Of a stretch of DNA of 64,000 nucleotides, positions 41,825-51,838 are shown piece after piece; the stretch's first letter is position 1, and each line of letters opens with the position of its first letter. The translations under genes and the position numbers were made by a program. The notes under the pieces are model-generated. The model worked only from the letters and a program-made list of their open reading frames with translations. It was not told the origin of the DNA and searched no databases. The stretch comes from Doryteuthis pealeii (lineage: Eukaryota > Mollusca > Cephalopoda > Myopsida > Loliginidae): the NCBI GenBank assembly GCA_023376005.1, contig CM042147.1, positions 118,850,912 to 118,914,911 of the forward strand, in the 5' to 3' direction.

Positions 41825-42078
41825 ATATTGTTCCTTAGGTATTTACCCAATGTGGATATTGTGTTAGTATGTATTATTGGGACTTGGATATTGTGTTAGT
41901 ATTTATTATTGGGACTTGGATATTGTGTTAGTATGTATTATTGGGACTTGGATATTGTGTTAGTATTTATTATTGGGACTTGGATATTGTATTAGTATTT
42001 ATTATTGGGACTTGGATATTGTGTTAGTATGTATTATTGGGGATTTGGATATTGTGTTAGTATGTATTATTGAGATCT
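41825..42078. repeat. 32-bp minisatellite, about seven to eight units
   Basis: Unit GGATATTGTGTTAGTATGTA then TTATTGGGACTT, with T/G variants at one position alternating in some units. It degrades at both ends. Confidence 0.9.
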
Positions 42079-42129
42079 GTTTGACAAATGTGACAATAAT
42101 AGGTCAGCACAAACATGACATTTATAATT

Positions 42130-42560
42130 TGATGTGTGTAAAAAAAAAACACATTAAAATCATTTTGTAAGATTTTTAAGGAAGGGAACGTTTGACCTAA
42201 TTTAAATTTTTTAAGAGTCAAGATGTTGGCTGCTTATGAAACTTAACATACAAATCCTTTTCAAACTCTCAAATCTCTCTCTCTACTCTCATTGAGAAAC
42301 ATATATGATGAGGATGTAATCAAGATATACATAGAGAGTGGGAAAGTGACAGGCAGAATGTGAAATAAGAGACAGGCCAGTTTTTGATTTAATTGCAAAT
42401 TACAACTAATTAGAACCAATTAAAATGGAATTTTTTTTCAAACCTAATTCAATCCTAAATGTAAGGAATAATTTAGTATAACTTTTGTGTCATTAAACTA
42501 AACATTAAAAAAGCCTTTTGGTGACAAACACTGATTCGCTCAGCTTTAGTATAATAATAG
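42130..42560. repeat. Dispersed repeat, copy 1 (pair with 48470-48835)
   Basis: AGTCAAGATGTTGGCTGCTT, AACTTAACATACAAATC, CTCAAATCTCTCTCTC and AATCCTAAATGTAAGGAATA recur in order and orientation in intron 3 at 48470-48835. This copy has an ~80-bp extra segment (about 42300-42380). Confidence 0.65.
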
Positions 42561-43184
42561 ATGGTTTATTATTACAAATCTTAGATACTTAAAGTTTTTA
42601 AAGGGAAGTGTTGTTATTTAATACAGTTATTCAGACTGCCATTATCACTTTTATTGGTTCAGTCCTTATTTCGACTAATGTGTAATATGATATTGCTGAA
42701 ATGTACACCACAATTGATTATTTCCAGATTTCCTCTTTTTTTTTTTTTTTTTTTCATTCTAAAGCTTCACTTCCTCTCAAATATCTGCAGTGAATTCTTT
42801 ATTTTGATGATAATTTACTGTGCCAGATCTAGCACTAATGAATAGGGGATAGACTCTCTCACTGTCCAGCTGATACCGACAATAGGTCATTCCACCGACT
42901 TTACTTTTTACTTTTACTCTGCCAGATAAATCTTTCTGCTATGCTGGTTTAACAAGGAATGTAAAGGTCACCCGATTAACAGGTGACACTTTAAACAGGG
43001 AGGTTTATATTTTAAAGGAATTTTGAAACTCAAAATCAGAATTTTAAATATGAATATAGATATATACACACAGGCCATGTTGATCAACATTTTATAACAG
43101 ACAGCATTAGATATAAATAGAAACCTACAGATGTCACTCAGCAGGTCAGAGAGAAATAATTCGGAAAAGTGTGAGAATGTACTG

Positions 43185-43310
43185 ACTACACCTCTGCAGA
43201 GGGGTAAGACTCCCCCAATGGGGCCACCTGTTGGCCGTGGGTGGCAACCCGTGATGCTTAAGGATAGAACCCAGGCTGAGCAGTCCATGACTTGCAATAT
43301 TCCACTTTAG
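43185..43310 (+). repeat. SINE-V 5' portion
   Basis: CTCTGCAGAGGGGTAAGACT, TGGGGCCACCTGTTGGCCGT and GCTTAAGGATAGAACCCAGG match the first ~130 bp of the copy at 3768. The 3' part is absent. Confidence 0.65.
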
Positions 43311-43400
43311 GCTTTTCTTGGGCTATTAGTGTAATAGTTTAGCAAGCTAGTCTCTCAGATCAATTATTATTGAGTAATGAATTTGGAGTAGATTAGAAGA
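43311..43400 (+). repeat. SINE-C fragment
   Basis: TTTAGCAAGCTAGTCTCTCA then GATCAATTA, shared with 44140-44175. A-box region of a tRNA-like head. Confidence 0.45.
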
Positions 43401-43669
43401 ATGAATATGACTTCCGGTCGGGTGGAATGAGGCGGTATAGGATGTTAAGAGTCCAGTATTCCCAACTATTTACACACAAAGTGAAAATATAGTAATCAGA
43501 ACAATAAAAATGAGGATACTAGTCTGAGTGAATCATTAGATGAAAATAACATTCAATGCTAATCTATTTTCTGTGTTTAGTTTATGTTATGCCAGCATCT
43601 CAGTTCCAAATATCACTTGTTGCTCTGGCATTAGTGAAATTTGCCTTATCTGTCCTTTATTTATTTCTA

Positions 43670-44090
43670 CTAGTACAAAATTAAAAAACACCCTCCGGGC
43701 GATGTAAAAATAATTTTTTGAAAGATATTGCCTGAGGGGATGGGCGCTGAAAATTCAATGTCATAGAGTGTGTACCATAAGTATGTAAAATCGTCAAATT
43801 TATTGAAGGAGTAAAAAAAAAAGAAAGAAAGACAATTTGAAATGGAAACAGTTCCGATAACTTTAAATATTATATTAGAATAAAACAATCTATATATAAA
43901 TATATAACGCCGGGCATCTATGTATTGAAACAATGAGGATTGTCTAACGTTGCATGCTCACAGTTTGAATATATTTATTCTATGTTATGACGTTGGATTA
44001 TGTGTTGGGTAATGTGACGTAAACAGTGACGCAGTTTTTGTTACAGACAAAAACCGGAAGCGAATCTCCATTATTAATAGATGTCAATTA
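43670..44090. repeat. Dispersed repeat RX, copy 1
   Basis: Starts near AACACCCTCCGGGCGATGTA and ends GACAAAAACCGGAAGCGAAT then CTCCATTATTAATAGAT. Copies or parts at 47638-47952, 48055-48258 and 53738-53812 share the same 3' boundary. No coding capacity; the class is unknown. Confidence 0.65.
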
Positions 44091-44124
44091 CATCTGTTGT
44101 CTATTATTTCCACTGTTGTAGGTA

Positions 44125-44335
44125 CCACATCATTAGTGTTATAGTTTAGCAAGCTAGTCTCTCAGATCAATTACTATCAAATAATGAATTTGATCCTCAC
44201 TAGGTGCCCTATACTTTTGACCTTGTACTAAATCTAAGCTATATTTAGAGTGCTAGGTTGATCATTGTTAGTGAGTTTGATTCTTACTTGATGATTCATA
44301 TTACTGGCCTTGTGCCAAACTTAGTAAATGACTTG
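44125..44335 (+). repeat. SINE-C, best copy
   Basis: AGTGTTATAGTTTAGCAAGC (A-box region), ATGAATTTGATCCTCACTAG (B-box region), then a partly duplicated segment with GTGAGTTTGATTCTTACTTG and GGCCTTGTGCCAAAC. It looks like a dimeric tRNA-like unit. Confidence 0.5.
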
Positions 44336-44399
44336 TTGTTGGCATCCTTTCATCTACAAGAAACGATGGAGTAGTGTCCAATTTAAAAAAAACAACAAC

Positions 44400-44800
44400 A
44401 AAAAAAAACTACATAGCCTGGGCGGGTTCATATGGAGGATGAGCTGTTGCCCAAGCAGCAAATCTCCCCTCTCCACACTGCCACTGTGATCTAAAGGAAA
44501 GGTAAGAAACCAATGCAGTTTGACAGCAGCAGTGTCGCTGGGTAGCACTGGATTTCAGTATCACACTACCTTAGGGATTCCGGCTCCTGATTTGTTTTCG
44601 GAGTTTACTCCCCTAGCCTTTCCTTGGGATGAGGTAAAGCTGCTAAGCAGCGGAAGTTTTGTGTCGGACTTTTCCTTGACTTAGATGGGTTGCCGACCAA
44701 GGCTAAGAAACCCATTCTAACCCATTTGGGGATTTATGAGTAGTAAGTACACCAATCCTATTACTGTCGGTGTTCCTAAACAAATGAAATGAAATGACCA
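44400..44800. repeat. GC-richer repeat-like segment with AAATG tail
   Basis: A composition island in intron 2 (GGGCGGGTTCATATGG, GTAAAGCTGCTAAGCAGCGG) ending AAATGAAATGAAATGACC. A short simple tail suggests a retroposed element, but no second copy is present here. No splice-bounded frame. Confidence 0.35.
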
Positions 44801-45009
44801 GTCCCATTACTATTGTATGAACTGTGTGAAATATCAACCGAACTCAGGGATTCAGTCTACTCGTAATAATGTCATTCACCTAACTGCCAAGAAATTCAGC
44901 TCATTTATCACTACACTTCACTCCCACTAACCCCCTCATTTCCGGTCTGTACTCTTATAAAAGAAATTTAAATTTCGGGCACTATTTTCTTCTAAGCCCG
45001 AGGTAAGAG

Positions 45010-45452
45010 TGTTGTATACTCTCTTTCCTTACTTTCTTCTATTATTCTTCTTCCAGCGTCTCTTCTAGCGTCTCTTCTAATGTCTCTTCTAGTGTCTCTT
45101 CTGGCGTCTGGACTTCGTCTTAGGGACTTCGTGTCTGGTCTTCCATTGGGGATTTCTCTTTATCAGAAGCCCTGTGTCATTGGTAGTTTTTAGATAATAA
45201 CACAAGACTTCGATTTAACTTAGATCATATTTTATTTCGAAATCCCCACCAGACTAACTGTGCAGTTGAGTACGGCAATCTAAACCGGAAGAGGGTCTTC
45301 TCCACCAATTCTCACGGTATCCACTGGAAGGATCAGGACTGAGGTCAAGCCTTGTCACTCATCCTTCAAGGCCACCGGCTGCAACTTATAACAGCCATTT
45401 TGATTTCTACACTACTGTACATAAATATTAGGAATCTAATAATTATGTAACA
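45010..45452. mobile_element. Solo LTR (family L2), uninterrupted copy
   Basis: TGTTGTATACTCTC ... TTATGTAACA with a 4-bp duplication AGAG (45006-45009 and 45453-45456). It matches 3712-4789 apart from that copy's SINE. It contains a short tandem array of TAGTGTCTCTTC-like units near 45055-45110. Confidence 0.85.
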
Positions 45453-45869
45453 AGAGGAGTTTCATTTTTTGATCTTTATATCACAAACTGCTTTGTGATT
45501 GAGATATTGAATTACAGATTTCCTATTAGTGCCAGAGGTCAGTGTTTAATATCAGGTAAAGGATTTTGAATGTTAATTTAAAAAAAATTTTTTTTAAATC
45601 TTTAGAGCAGCCTAGAAGATTGTCATAAGTCATTCTTCTTTCCCCATTTGAGCTTGTGCCAAACTAAGTTGGGTAGATCATGAACACGGATACATATTTT
45701 GTGTACACACTTCTTTATTCATTTCCCTGATACATAACCATGTGCCCATGTGGGAGAAAAGCACCTGCTAGATTACCAAAGTTGAGCAGTGACAAGCTTG
45801 TTGAGTACTTAATTCAGTGACCACTTAAGCAACAACAGGTACTGTAAGCAACCTTACATGATGATTCGG

Positions 45870-45910
45870 CATTAAATGACCTGGTTGATATGCCATAAAA
45901 CAAAACAATC
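45870..45910 (+). repeat. SINE-V/LINE tail fragment
   Basis: CGGCATTAAATGACC then TGGTTGATATGCCATAAAAC: only the 3' tail is left, so it could be from either the SINE or its LINE partner. Confidence 0.5.
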
Positions 45911-45944
45911 AACCATGAGCTGATTAGTCATTTACTAAGCTTAG

Positions 45945-46060
45945 GGTAATTTAGCCCAGCCCAAGATCAGAAGTATGAGGTACCTAGATAAGAATTGAAC
46001 ACATGAACAATGATCTGATAACCTAGCTGGCTAACAATTACACTATGGCGCCAAACTAAG
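45945..46060 (-). repeat. SINE-C, inverted copy
   Basis: The complement has GTGTAATTGTTAGCCAGCTA and GTTCAATTCTTATCTAGGTA in A/B-box order. Confidence 0.45.
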
Positions 46061-46069
46061 TTTAATAAA

Positions 46070-46240
46070 TAAATAATAATGAAATTTATAGTGTACAGTG
46101 CTCAGGTGCACCACAACTCATCAAAGTCTCATGTCAAGTACACAGAATAATGTATTAGTGTCAGGAACATGAACAGTTTACAGTAGTAATATGCATGTAT
46201 GTGTGCGCATGTGTGCATATGTATGTGGAGAGCGGCATCA
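46070..46240 (-). repeat. LINE 3' UTR, inverted (same family as 2395-3020)
   Basis: The complement of AATGAAATTTATAGTGTACA, GTGCTCAGGTGCACCACAAC and ACAGAATAATGTATTAGTGT matches 2925-3020 block for block. It is 5'-truncated, leaving only the untranslated end and a CA-rich tract. Confidence 0.75.
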
Positions 46241-46654
46241 GGTATATATATATATATACATAAATAATGATATCCATTTGATGTTTTTTAAAAATTTAAA
46301 TCTTATTCTTTAAATGATACAGCTATAGGCTAAGATACTTTTGTGATGAGAAGACAAGACTACTGCAGTAATGTATAGTTTATTGCTGCTAGAGATTTGT
46401 GTTCAAGTCCAGTTAAATGCCAGGATTTCAATTGCACATTTTCTAGGCAAATCTTCATCACTTTGAATTTGACGGGCATCAATCTCAAGTTCCGTACAGA
46501 GGAATCTATAGAAATACTACAATATTTTGGAATCCTATCTCTGGTCAATGACAAGCTTCATGTCCATCCTGTTGAGACGACCACACATCTTCTTCCCTTG
46601 ATAAAACACATTCGTCTTTACCTCATTCCTCTTTTGCACTTGTCTTTGTATTGT

Positions 46655-47260
46655 ACTTAGCTTAGTAGATGTCTGTATATTTAGTCTTTGTTCTGCATTT
46701 AAAAATATGTATTTTTTGTAAATAGTCCTTCTTCTGCTATTGTTGTAATGTTATTAGGTAAAGGGGAAAAAAAATTAAATGGTGTATTTGATTGGCTAAA
46801 AAAAAACAACAAAAAAAAAAACAACAAAAAAAAAAACAACAAAAAACAAAAACAAACATATAACCTGGCATAGAAAAAAACAAATTTTGATTTGTTAGAT
46901 TTAAAAAAAAAGCAAAAAAAAAGCAAAACAATCCTGTACTTTATATTGAAAAACAAAAAAAAAAAACGAAGCCCAGAAAAAATTAGCTTAGTATATGTCT
47001 GTATATTTAGTATTTGTTTTGCATTTAAAAATATGTATTCTTTGTAAATAGTCTTTCTTCTGCTATTGTAATGTTATAAGGAAAAAAAAATCAAATGGTG
47101 TATTTGATTGGCTAAATTTAAAAAAACAAAACAAGAAAAAAAAAAAAAAAAACATTACCTGAAGTAAAAAAATTTTGATTGGTTAGATTAAAAAAAAAAG
47201 CAAAAACAACCCTGTACTTTATATTGAAAAAAAAAAAAAAAAGAAACAACAAAAACAAAT
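46655..47260. repeat. Tandem duplication of an A-rich segment
   Basis: AGCTTAGTAGATGTCTGTAT, TTTAAAAATATGTAT and TGGTGTATTTGATTGGCTAA occur twice about 325 bp apart, each followed by long A-rich runs and a CCTGTACTTTATATTGAAAA block. A third partial unit follows. Confidence 0.7.
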
Positions 47261-47440
47261 TTTGATTGGGTAAATTTAAGATAAATAAAATCAAAATAAG
47301 ATCTTTTCAATTTACATCTAGAGTTTACAGAATAAGATATTGTGTGGGTTGATTACTTTATGACTCTATATTATTTATTTTAAGAATATTCTAAATTTTT
47401 TATTTCCTGTTTTTTACAATTTCGTTTTTTTTTTTCACAG

Positions 47441-47600
47441 AGAACATTACATTCCTGTTACACGTTATTCTGTCCTTCGGCATTTAGTAATGCAGGAGGG
47501 ATTTTTACGGACAGATGAGAAGAAAGAATTTGAAAAATTCTCCCAAGCTTTGGACAATGCTACTGTTAGCAAGTATCATGGAGTCTTACAAGAAGTGAAG
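47441..47600 (+). CDS. TMEM143: TMEM143 homologue, exon 3
   Basis: Acceptor TTTTTTTTTTCACAG and donor GTAGAT bound 160 nt. After one base completing a split codon, 53 codons read EHYIPVTRYSVLRHLVMQEG and, further on, KFSQALDNATVSKYHGVLQE. This matches the start of the DUF3754 region of TMEM143 (R..(F/Y)IP.....L...L, then ...F..LD......YH..L..L). It ends in phase 0, as exon 4 requires. Recognition is from family knowledge, not from a search. Confidence 0.8.
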
Positions 47601-47637
47601 GTAGATATACTTTTAAGTATCTTTGGATTATAAAGAC

Positions 47638-47952
47638 TAGTACAAAATAAAAAAACACCCTCCGGGCGATGTAAAGATAGATTTTTGAAACATACTGCCT
47701 GAGGGGTGGGAGTAAAAAATTCAATGTCAGCGAGTTTGTACCCTAAGTAAGTAAAATCATCAAATTCATTAAAGGATTAAAAAATAAAACAATTTGAAAT
47801 GTAAACTTTAAATATGTATTAAAATAAAACAAACTATATATAGATATATAATACCAGTCATGTATTTTGGGTAATGTGATGTAAGCAGTGACGTAATTTT
47901 TGTTAAAGACAAAAACCGGAAGCGAATCTCCATTATTAATAGATTATTATTA
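47638..47952. repeat. Dispersed repeat RX, copy 2
   Basis: Begins 38 bp after exon 3 with AACACCCTCCGGGCGATGTA and ends ACCGGAAGCGAATCTCCATT. It lacks the middle of copy 1. Confidence 0.65.
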
Positions 47953-48054
47953 TTTGCATTTTCACACTAAAGTTTTTGAATGGTCATCACTAAGGATAAA
48001 GTGACAGCAAGTGTCATCAAATCTCCAAAATTTTTCATAGCATTTTATGGCAAC

Positions 48055-48258
48055 TTTTGTAGTGCCTTAATTTGAATACCAGTCATGTATTTATTAAAAC
48101 TTGTTTTAAAAAACAATGAGGACTGTCTAATGTTGCATGTTCACATTTTGAGTGTATTTATTCTATGTTATGACGATTTGGGGTAATGTGATGTAAGCAG
48201 TGACGTAATTTTTGTTACAGACAAAAACCGGAAGCGAATCTTCATTATTAATAGATAT
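48055..48258. repeat. Dispersed repeat RX, 3' part
   Basis: ATACCAGTCATGTATTTATT, AATGAGGACTGTCTAATGTT and ACCGGAAGCGAATCTTCATT follow the last half of copy 1. Confidence 0.6.
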
Positions 48259-48469
48259 GAAAATTTTAAACTCTTTCTAGCACCTGAAATAGCCTGTACT
48301 GTTTGTACTATGGTAATATAGCTGCATTTTATGAGTATAAAAAATGACAAAGCAAAACAACCTGTTGGATCACTGATTGAGCTCTGGGTAGATAATTGTG
48401 ATTAGGGAAAAGTTAATTTGCAAAGCAAATTAAATTAAAAAAAAAATACTGCCTGAGAATTAAAAAAAA

Positions 48470-48835
48470 AATATTAAAATCATTTTGTAAGATTTTCTGT
48501 TTGACCTAATTCAAATTTATTAAGAGTCAAGATGTTGGCTGCTTATGAAACTTAACATACAAATCAATTTCAAACTCTCAAATCTCTTTCTCTCATTGAA
48601 AAATTAACATTTTTAACTGTTTTTGACTTCATTGCAAATTATGACTAATTAGAATCAATTAAAATGGAATTATTTTCAAACATAACTCAATCCTAAAAGT
48701 AAGGAATAATTCAGTATAACTTTTTTGTCATTAAACTAAACAGTAAAAAAGCTTTTAGGGGACAAACATTGACTTACTCGGCTTTAGTATAATAAAATAT
48801 GGTTTATTATTACAAATCTTAGATATTTGGGTGGG
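48470..48835. repeat. Dispersed repeat, copy 2 (pair with 42130-42560)
   Basis: Same order and orientation as the intron 2 copy: AGTCAAGATGTTGGCTGCTT ... GTTTATTATTACAAATCTTA. Confidence 0.65.
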
Positions 48836-48947
48836 TTGAGCCACGAGTCGGAAGACACAGGGCTGAGTCGGAAAGATCTGTCTTGCTTGACACTGGAGAG
48901 AAAAGAGACTGAAAAACTTTCCTTCTTCTTCATCACGTGATATGCCA

Positions 48948-49300
48948 CCATTAACCAGCAGCAAAGGTCCTCTCGTTATTTCTATTCCTGCTTCACATCA
49001 CGTGACATACCAGCTCCGTCAGTACAGTACTTGTTGACCAACAGTCACGTGCCACCATTAACCTGCAGCAAGGTCCTCTCGTTATTTCTATTCCTGCTTC
49101 ACATCACATGACATGCGAGCTCCTTCAGTACAGTACTTGTTGACCAACAGTCACGTGCCACCATTAACCTGCAGCAAAGGTCCTCTCGTTATTTCTATTC
49201 CTGCTTCACATCACGTGACATGCCAGCCCCTTCAGTACAGTACTTGTTGACCAACAGTCACGTGCCACCATTAATCTGCAGCAAAGGTCCTCTGGTTATT
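48948..49300. repeat. 107-bp minisatellite with CACGTG motifs, 3.3 units
   Basis: Unit starts CCACCATTAACCTGCAGCAA and ends ACCAACAGTCACGTG. Three full units and a partial fourth differ at a few positions. Each unit has one or two CACGTG/CACGTGA motifs (the centre of E-box sites). Lies in intron 3, about 210 bp before exon 4. Confidence 0.9.
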
Positions 49301-49512
49301 TTTATTACTGCATGACTATGTATCACTTATGTTCCTGGTCTGTCCAAGTCTGGCACAGGGCCCCTCTTTCTTGGGCACTATTCTCATATTTTTGCTTTGT
49401 TACTAGACTGGATCAATAGATATATTTTATGAAAATGGTTTCTGTATCATGCCTAAAGAAAAATGTTAAAAAATATTGTTTTGTTACTTTACTTTTCCTT
49501 TTTTTTCCACAG

Positions 49513-49707
49513 CGTTTATTCGATCCTATCAACCCTGACAAAGACACGATTCAAACCCGAGTGTGGACCCGCCAGGAAAGACTTGATAAAGAATATCTTG
49601 TTCTTCAGCGTTTGGAGGACATTTTGCAAAAGGCCAATTTCTCAGAGTTACCGCAATCTGTGGTCAACAAAGCTTTGGAAGAACATTGCACTGGGGAAGG
49701 CATAAAG
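49513..49707 (+). CDS. TMEM143: TMEM143 homologue, exon 4
   Basis: Acceptor TTTTTTCCACAG, donor AAAG|GTAAAT, 195 nt = 65 codons, phase 0 at both ends. The translation begins RLFDPINPDKDTI and includes LEDILQKANFSELPQSV. The D-P-(I/V)-N-P-D block and the LE.(I/L)L..ANF..L segment are the most characteristic parts of DUF3754/TMEM143 proteins. The frame is intact, with no indels. Confidence 0.9.
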
Positions 49708-50097
49708 GTAAATAAAACAGATCCACCCTCACATTTCTCTCTCACAAGGGGTCACAAGCATTTGTTTTTAAGGAAGTACCTATATTCAAAAGACTCATAT
49801 TACTGTAGCGTAACTATTATGGTCTACGGGGGGATAAAGTTTAGAAGAATAAACACTCAACGGGGGTGCCAGCAATTGACCAAAGAATGACCCTGGAAAT
49901 AGATTTTAAAATAAAAATGGAAGTTCCGGGTTTTGACCAGAAACGGATGTGACCCTGGTACAAGAAACGGAAGAAGAGGAAAATCGTTCTTTTTTTGGGC
50001 CAGGCTTTGTGGGAGGCAGATGGGGGCTTTCCCAGTTCCCCCATATGGGTTTCGCATAGTAGTACCTAACAGGATTTACTATTGAGTAATTTCACCG

Positions 50098-50101
50098 TAC
50101 C

Positions 50102-50132
<31 letters not shown>

Positions 50133-50150
50133 TCTTTCCTTCTCTCTGAA
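50098..50150. repeat. (CT)n-rich microsatellite
   Basis: CTCTCTCTTTCTCTCTCTCT-like units over ~50 bp in intron 4. Confidence 0.85.
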
Positions 50151-50169
50151 AAAGAACCCACGAGCCTGA

Positions 50170-50640
50170 AAGGAATAAACCACCCTTTGTGACTACATAG
50201 CTCGAGTATGTTGTTTCTGAACTAACAATGACTACTACTACTAAACAACTACTACTACAACTCGAACTTGGCCCTGGGCACACCCACATTACCCATTCGT
50301 ACCTGTTAAAAGGGGAGGATGCCCCAGTGTGCCCAACATGCAAAGTACAACTTACAACCAAGCATATCCTTCTAAATTGTAACAGACTTAAACATATCCG
50401 CGCAAATTACTATCAAGCAAGAAACCCGAGAGACATCTTTAAGAATACAAACCCTGAAAACATTTTAAATTTTATAAAAAAAAAGCAACCTTTTCAACAA
50501 AATATAACGGAACATAACCAATTATCTCCATTGAACCACTACTTTAAAGACTGAAATCCAAAATAACCTTTTTGGCATTAAATGACCCACAGAGGTTGAT
50601 ATGCCATTAAACAAAACTCAAACTCAAACCTATGCAACAA
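50170..50640 (+). pseudogene. LINE ORF2 C-terminal fragment (RNase H-bearing type) with 3' tail
   Basis: A 108-residue frame from 50228 reads LELGPGHTHITHSYLLKGED then APVCPTCKVQLTTKHILLNC. It matches the extreme C-terminus of jockey/I/R1-like LINE proteins after the RNase H domain (R.GH..L.......CP.C....T..H.LL.C). The stop at 50552 is followed by CATTAAATGACCCACAGAGG, TTGATATGCC and an A-rich tail, the same 3' end as SINE-V. 5'-truncated, otherwise open. Confidence 0.8.
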
Positions 50641-50853
50641 TTACACCCCCCCCCACTACACACAAATGTCTACATTGGTTTAATTTTAGTTGGTACATAA
50701 CCCAAACAAATAATTATAACTGTTTGGTTTCGTCGTTTTGTTTTATGGCATATTGTTGTGGCCTTGTTAGGGGCCAGAATAAAGACACAAGAGAGGAGAT
50801 TTAAACAAATATATTAACAAAGAACAGTAGTACAAACATATACAAATGAGAAG

Positions 50854-51150
50854 CGTGGTCTAATGGTTAGAGTCGTAGGAAATGGACTCGTTAACGCGAG
50901 TTCAATTCCTGGACGAAACTGTTGGCATTTCACTTAGCGCTAATACCCTTGGGAAAGGTATGAATCTTAATCTCCCTCCAGCTATGGGTAAATAGCAGGG
51001 CAGACTGGACTCTTTAACCATGGCTAGGTAACCAGTCTATGAGAAGGAAAACTCTGAATTCAAACCTGTTAAACTCCGCTTAAGAAATTGACCTTGTGTC
51101 GCATCCTGCTCGTGCGGAGGGGTTGGTATATATATATATATATATATATA
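50854..51150 (+). repeat. SINE-A, full-length copy 3 with target duplication
   Basis: Flanked by the 16-bp repeat ATATACAAATGAGAAG (50838-50853 and 51146-51161). The head has GTGGTCTAATGGTTAGAGTC and GAGTTCAATTCCTGG. The body and GGGGTTGGTA(TA)n tail match the other copies. The least-decayed target duplication of the family here. Confidence 0.9.
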
Positions 51151-51204
51151 CAAATGAGAAGGTATCTGTTGGGCGGTTGATCAAATGTCCAAGCATACCA
51201 CTGA

Positions 51205-51560
51205 AATATTGCCCTTATGGCAAGCCCCGACCCCTTTTTATCATATGGGTGCTAGAAGGCAGTGACTGCGGGTCTACATGTCCTGGGAATCATGTTAAAC
51301 TCTATCTGATGGTGAGGTTCCAGTTTTGGAGATTTGGGGAATGTGGAGCACCCCTTCATCGCCATTGCTCCCTGGTCCACTCTGACCCGGAGTGGTAGTA
51401 CCTGTTAGGGTCCCATCTATGGGTTAAATAGAAAAATGTATTTATAAAAAAAATTGTATCATCCGGTGAGGATTGATTTATTTCAAAACTTTATCGGCAT
51501 TAAATGACCCACTGAGGTTGATATGCCATAAAACAAAACAAAACAAACAAACAAACCACT
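51205..51560 (+). repeat. SINE-V, 5'-truncated copy
   Basis: Starts TTGCCCTTATGGCAAGCCCC, continues through GATGGTGAGGTTCCAG and GGTCCACTCTGACCCGGAGT, and ends TGACCCACTGAGGTTGATAT then GCCATAAAAC and (AAACA)n. Lies 280 bp before exon 5. Confidence 0.8.
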
Positions 51561-51838
51561 GAAATATTGGCTCTCCCTAAGAGCAGTAGCTGCTGCTATT
51601 TATAGCTGGAAGAGTTTATGCGTGCATGGTAAATTACCATAACGCATATCAACCCTTTTCGAACCATTTAATACCGAATCGTCATTTTGATAAATAAATG
51701 ATTCAGATCCACACTCATATTTCTCTCATAAGGCTCTAGGACAAATAAGCAATTAGATTGTCTTGTGGTTATATCTACCCTGTCAAAACAGGTGAATTCT
51801 TTGATTTCACAATAATTCTTTGCTAATTTCTATTCCAG

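Larger units (their letters stand above)
31934..47440 (+). other. TMEM143 intron 2, about 15.5 kb
   Basis: Runs from GTAAGT to a TTTTTTTTTTCACAG acceptor. It is packed with mobile elements listed separately: a nested hAT, SINE-B and SINE-A copies, a mariner-type relic, SINE-V, MITE-1 with a nested element, long hairpins, LINE fragments, minisatellites and a solo LTR. Stretches 32650-33380, 35850-37060 and 42560-43180 are AT-rich without recognisable content. Confidence 0.5.

Noticed and set aside
46360..46660. Frames of 64 and 87 residues on both strands in intron 2
   Set aside because: No splice sites, no recognised motif, and a tRNA-like block in the middle; looks like repeat-derived sequence.
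48948..49300. CRISPR-like array (regular repeats)
   Set aside because: Direct tandem units without spacers in an animal intron; a minisatellite.
50092..50361. Minus-strand 89-residue frame with Arg/Lys/Glu tail
   Set aside because: Tail is the (CT)n microsatellite; the remainder is antisense to the LINE fragment.
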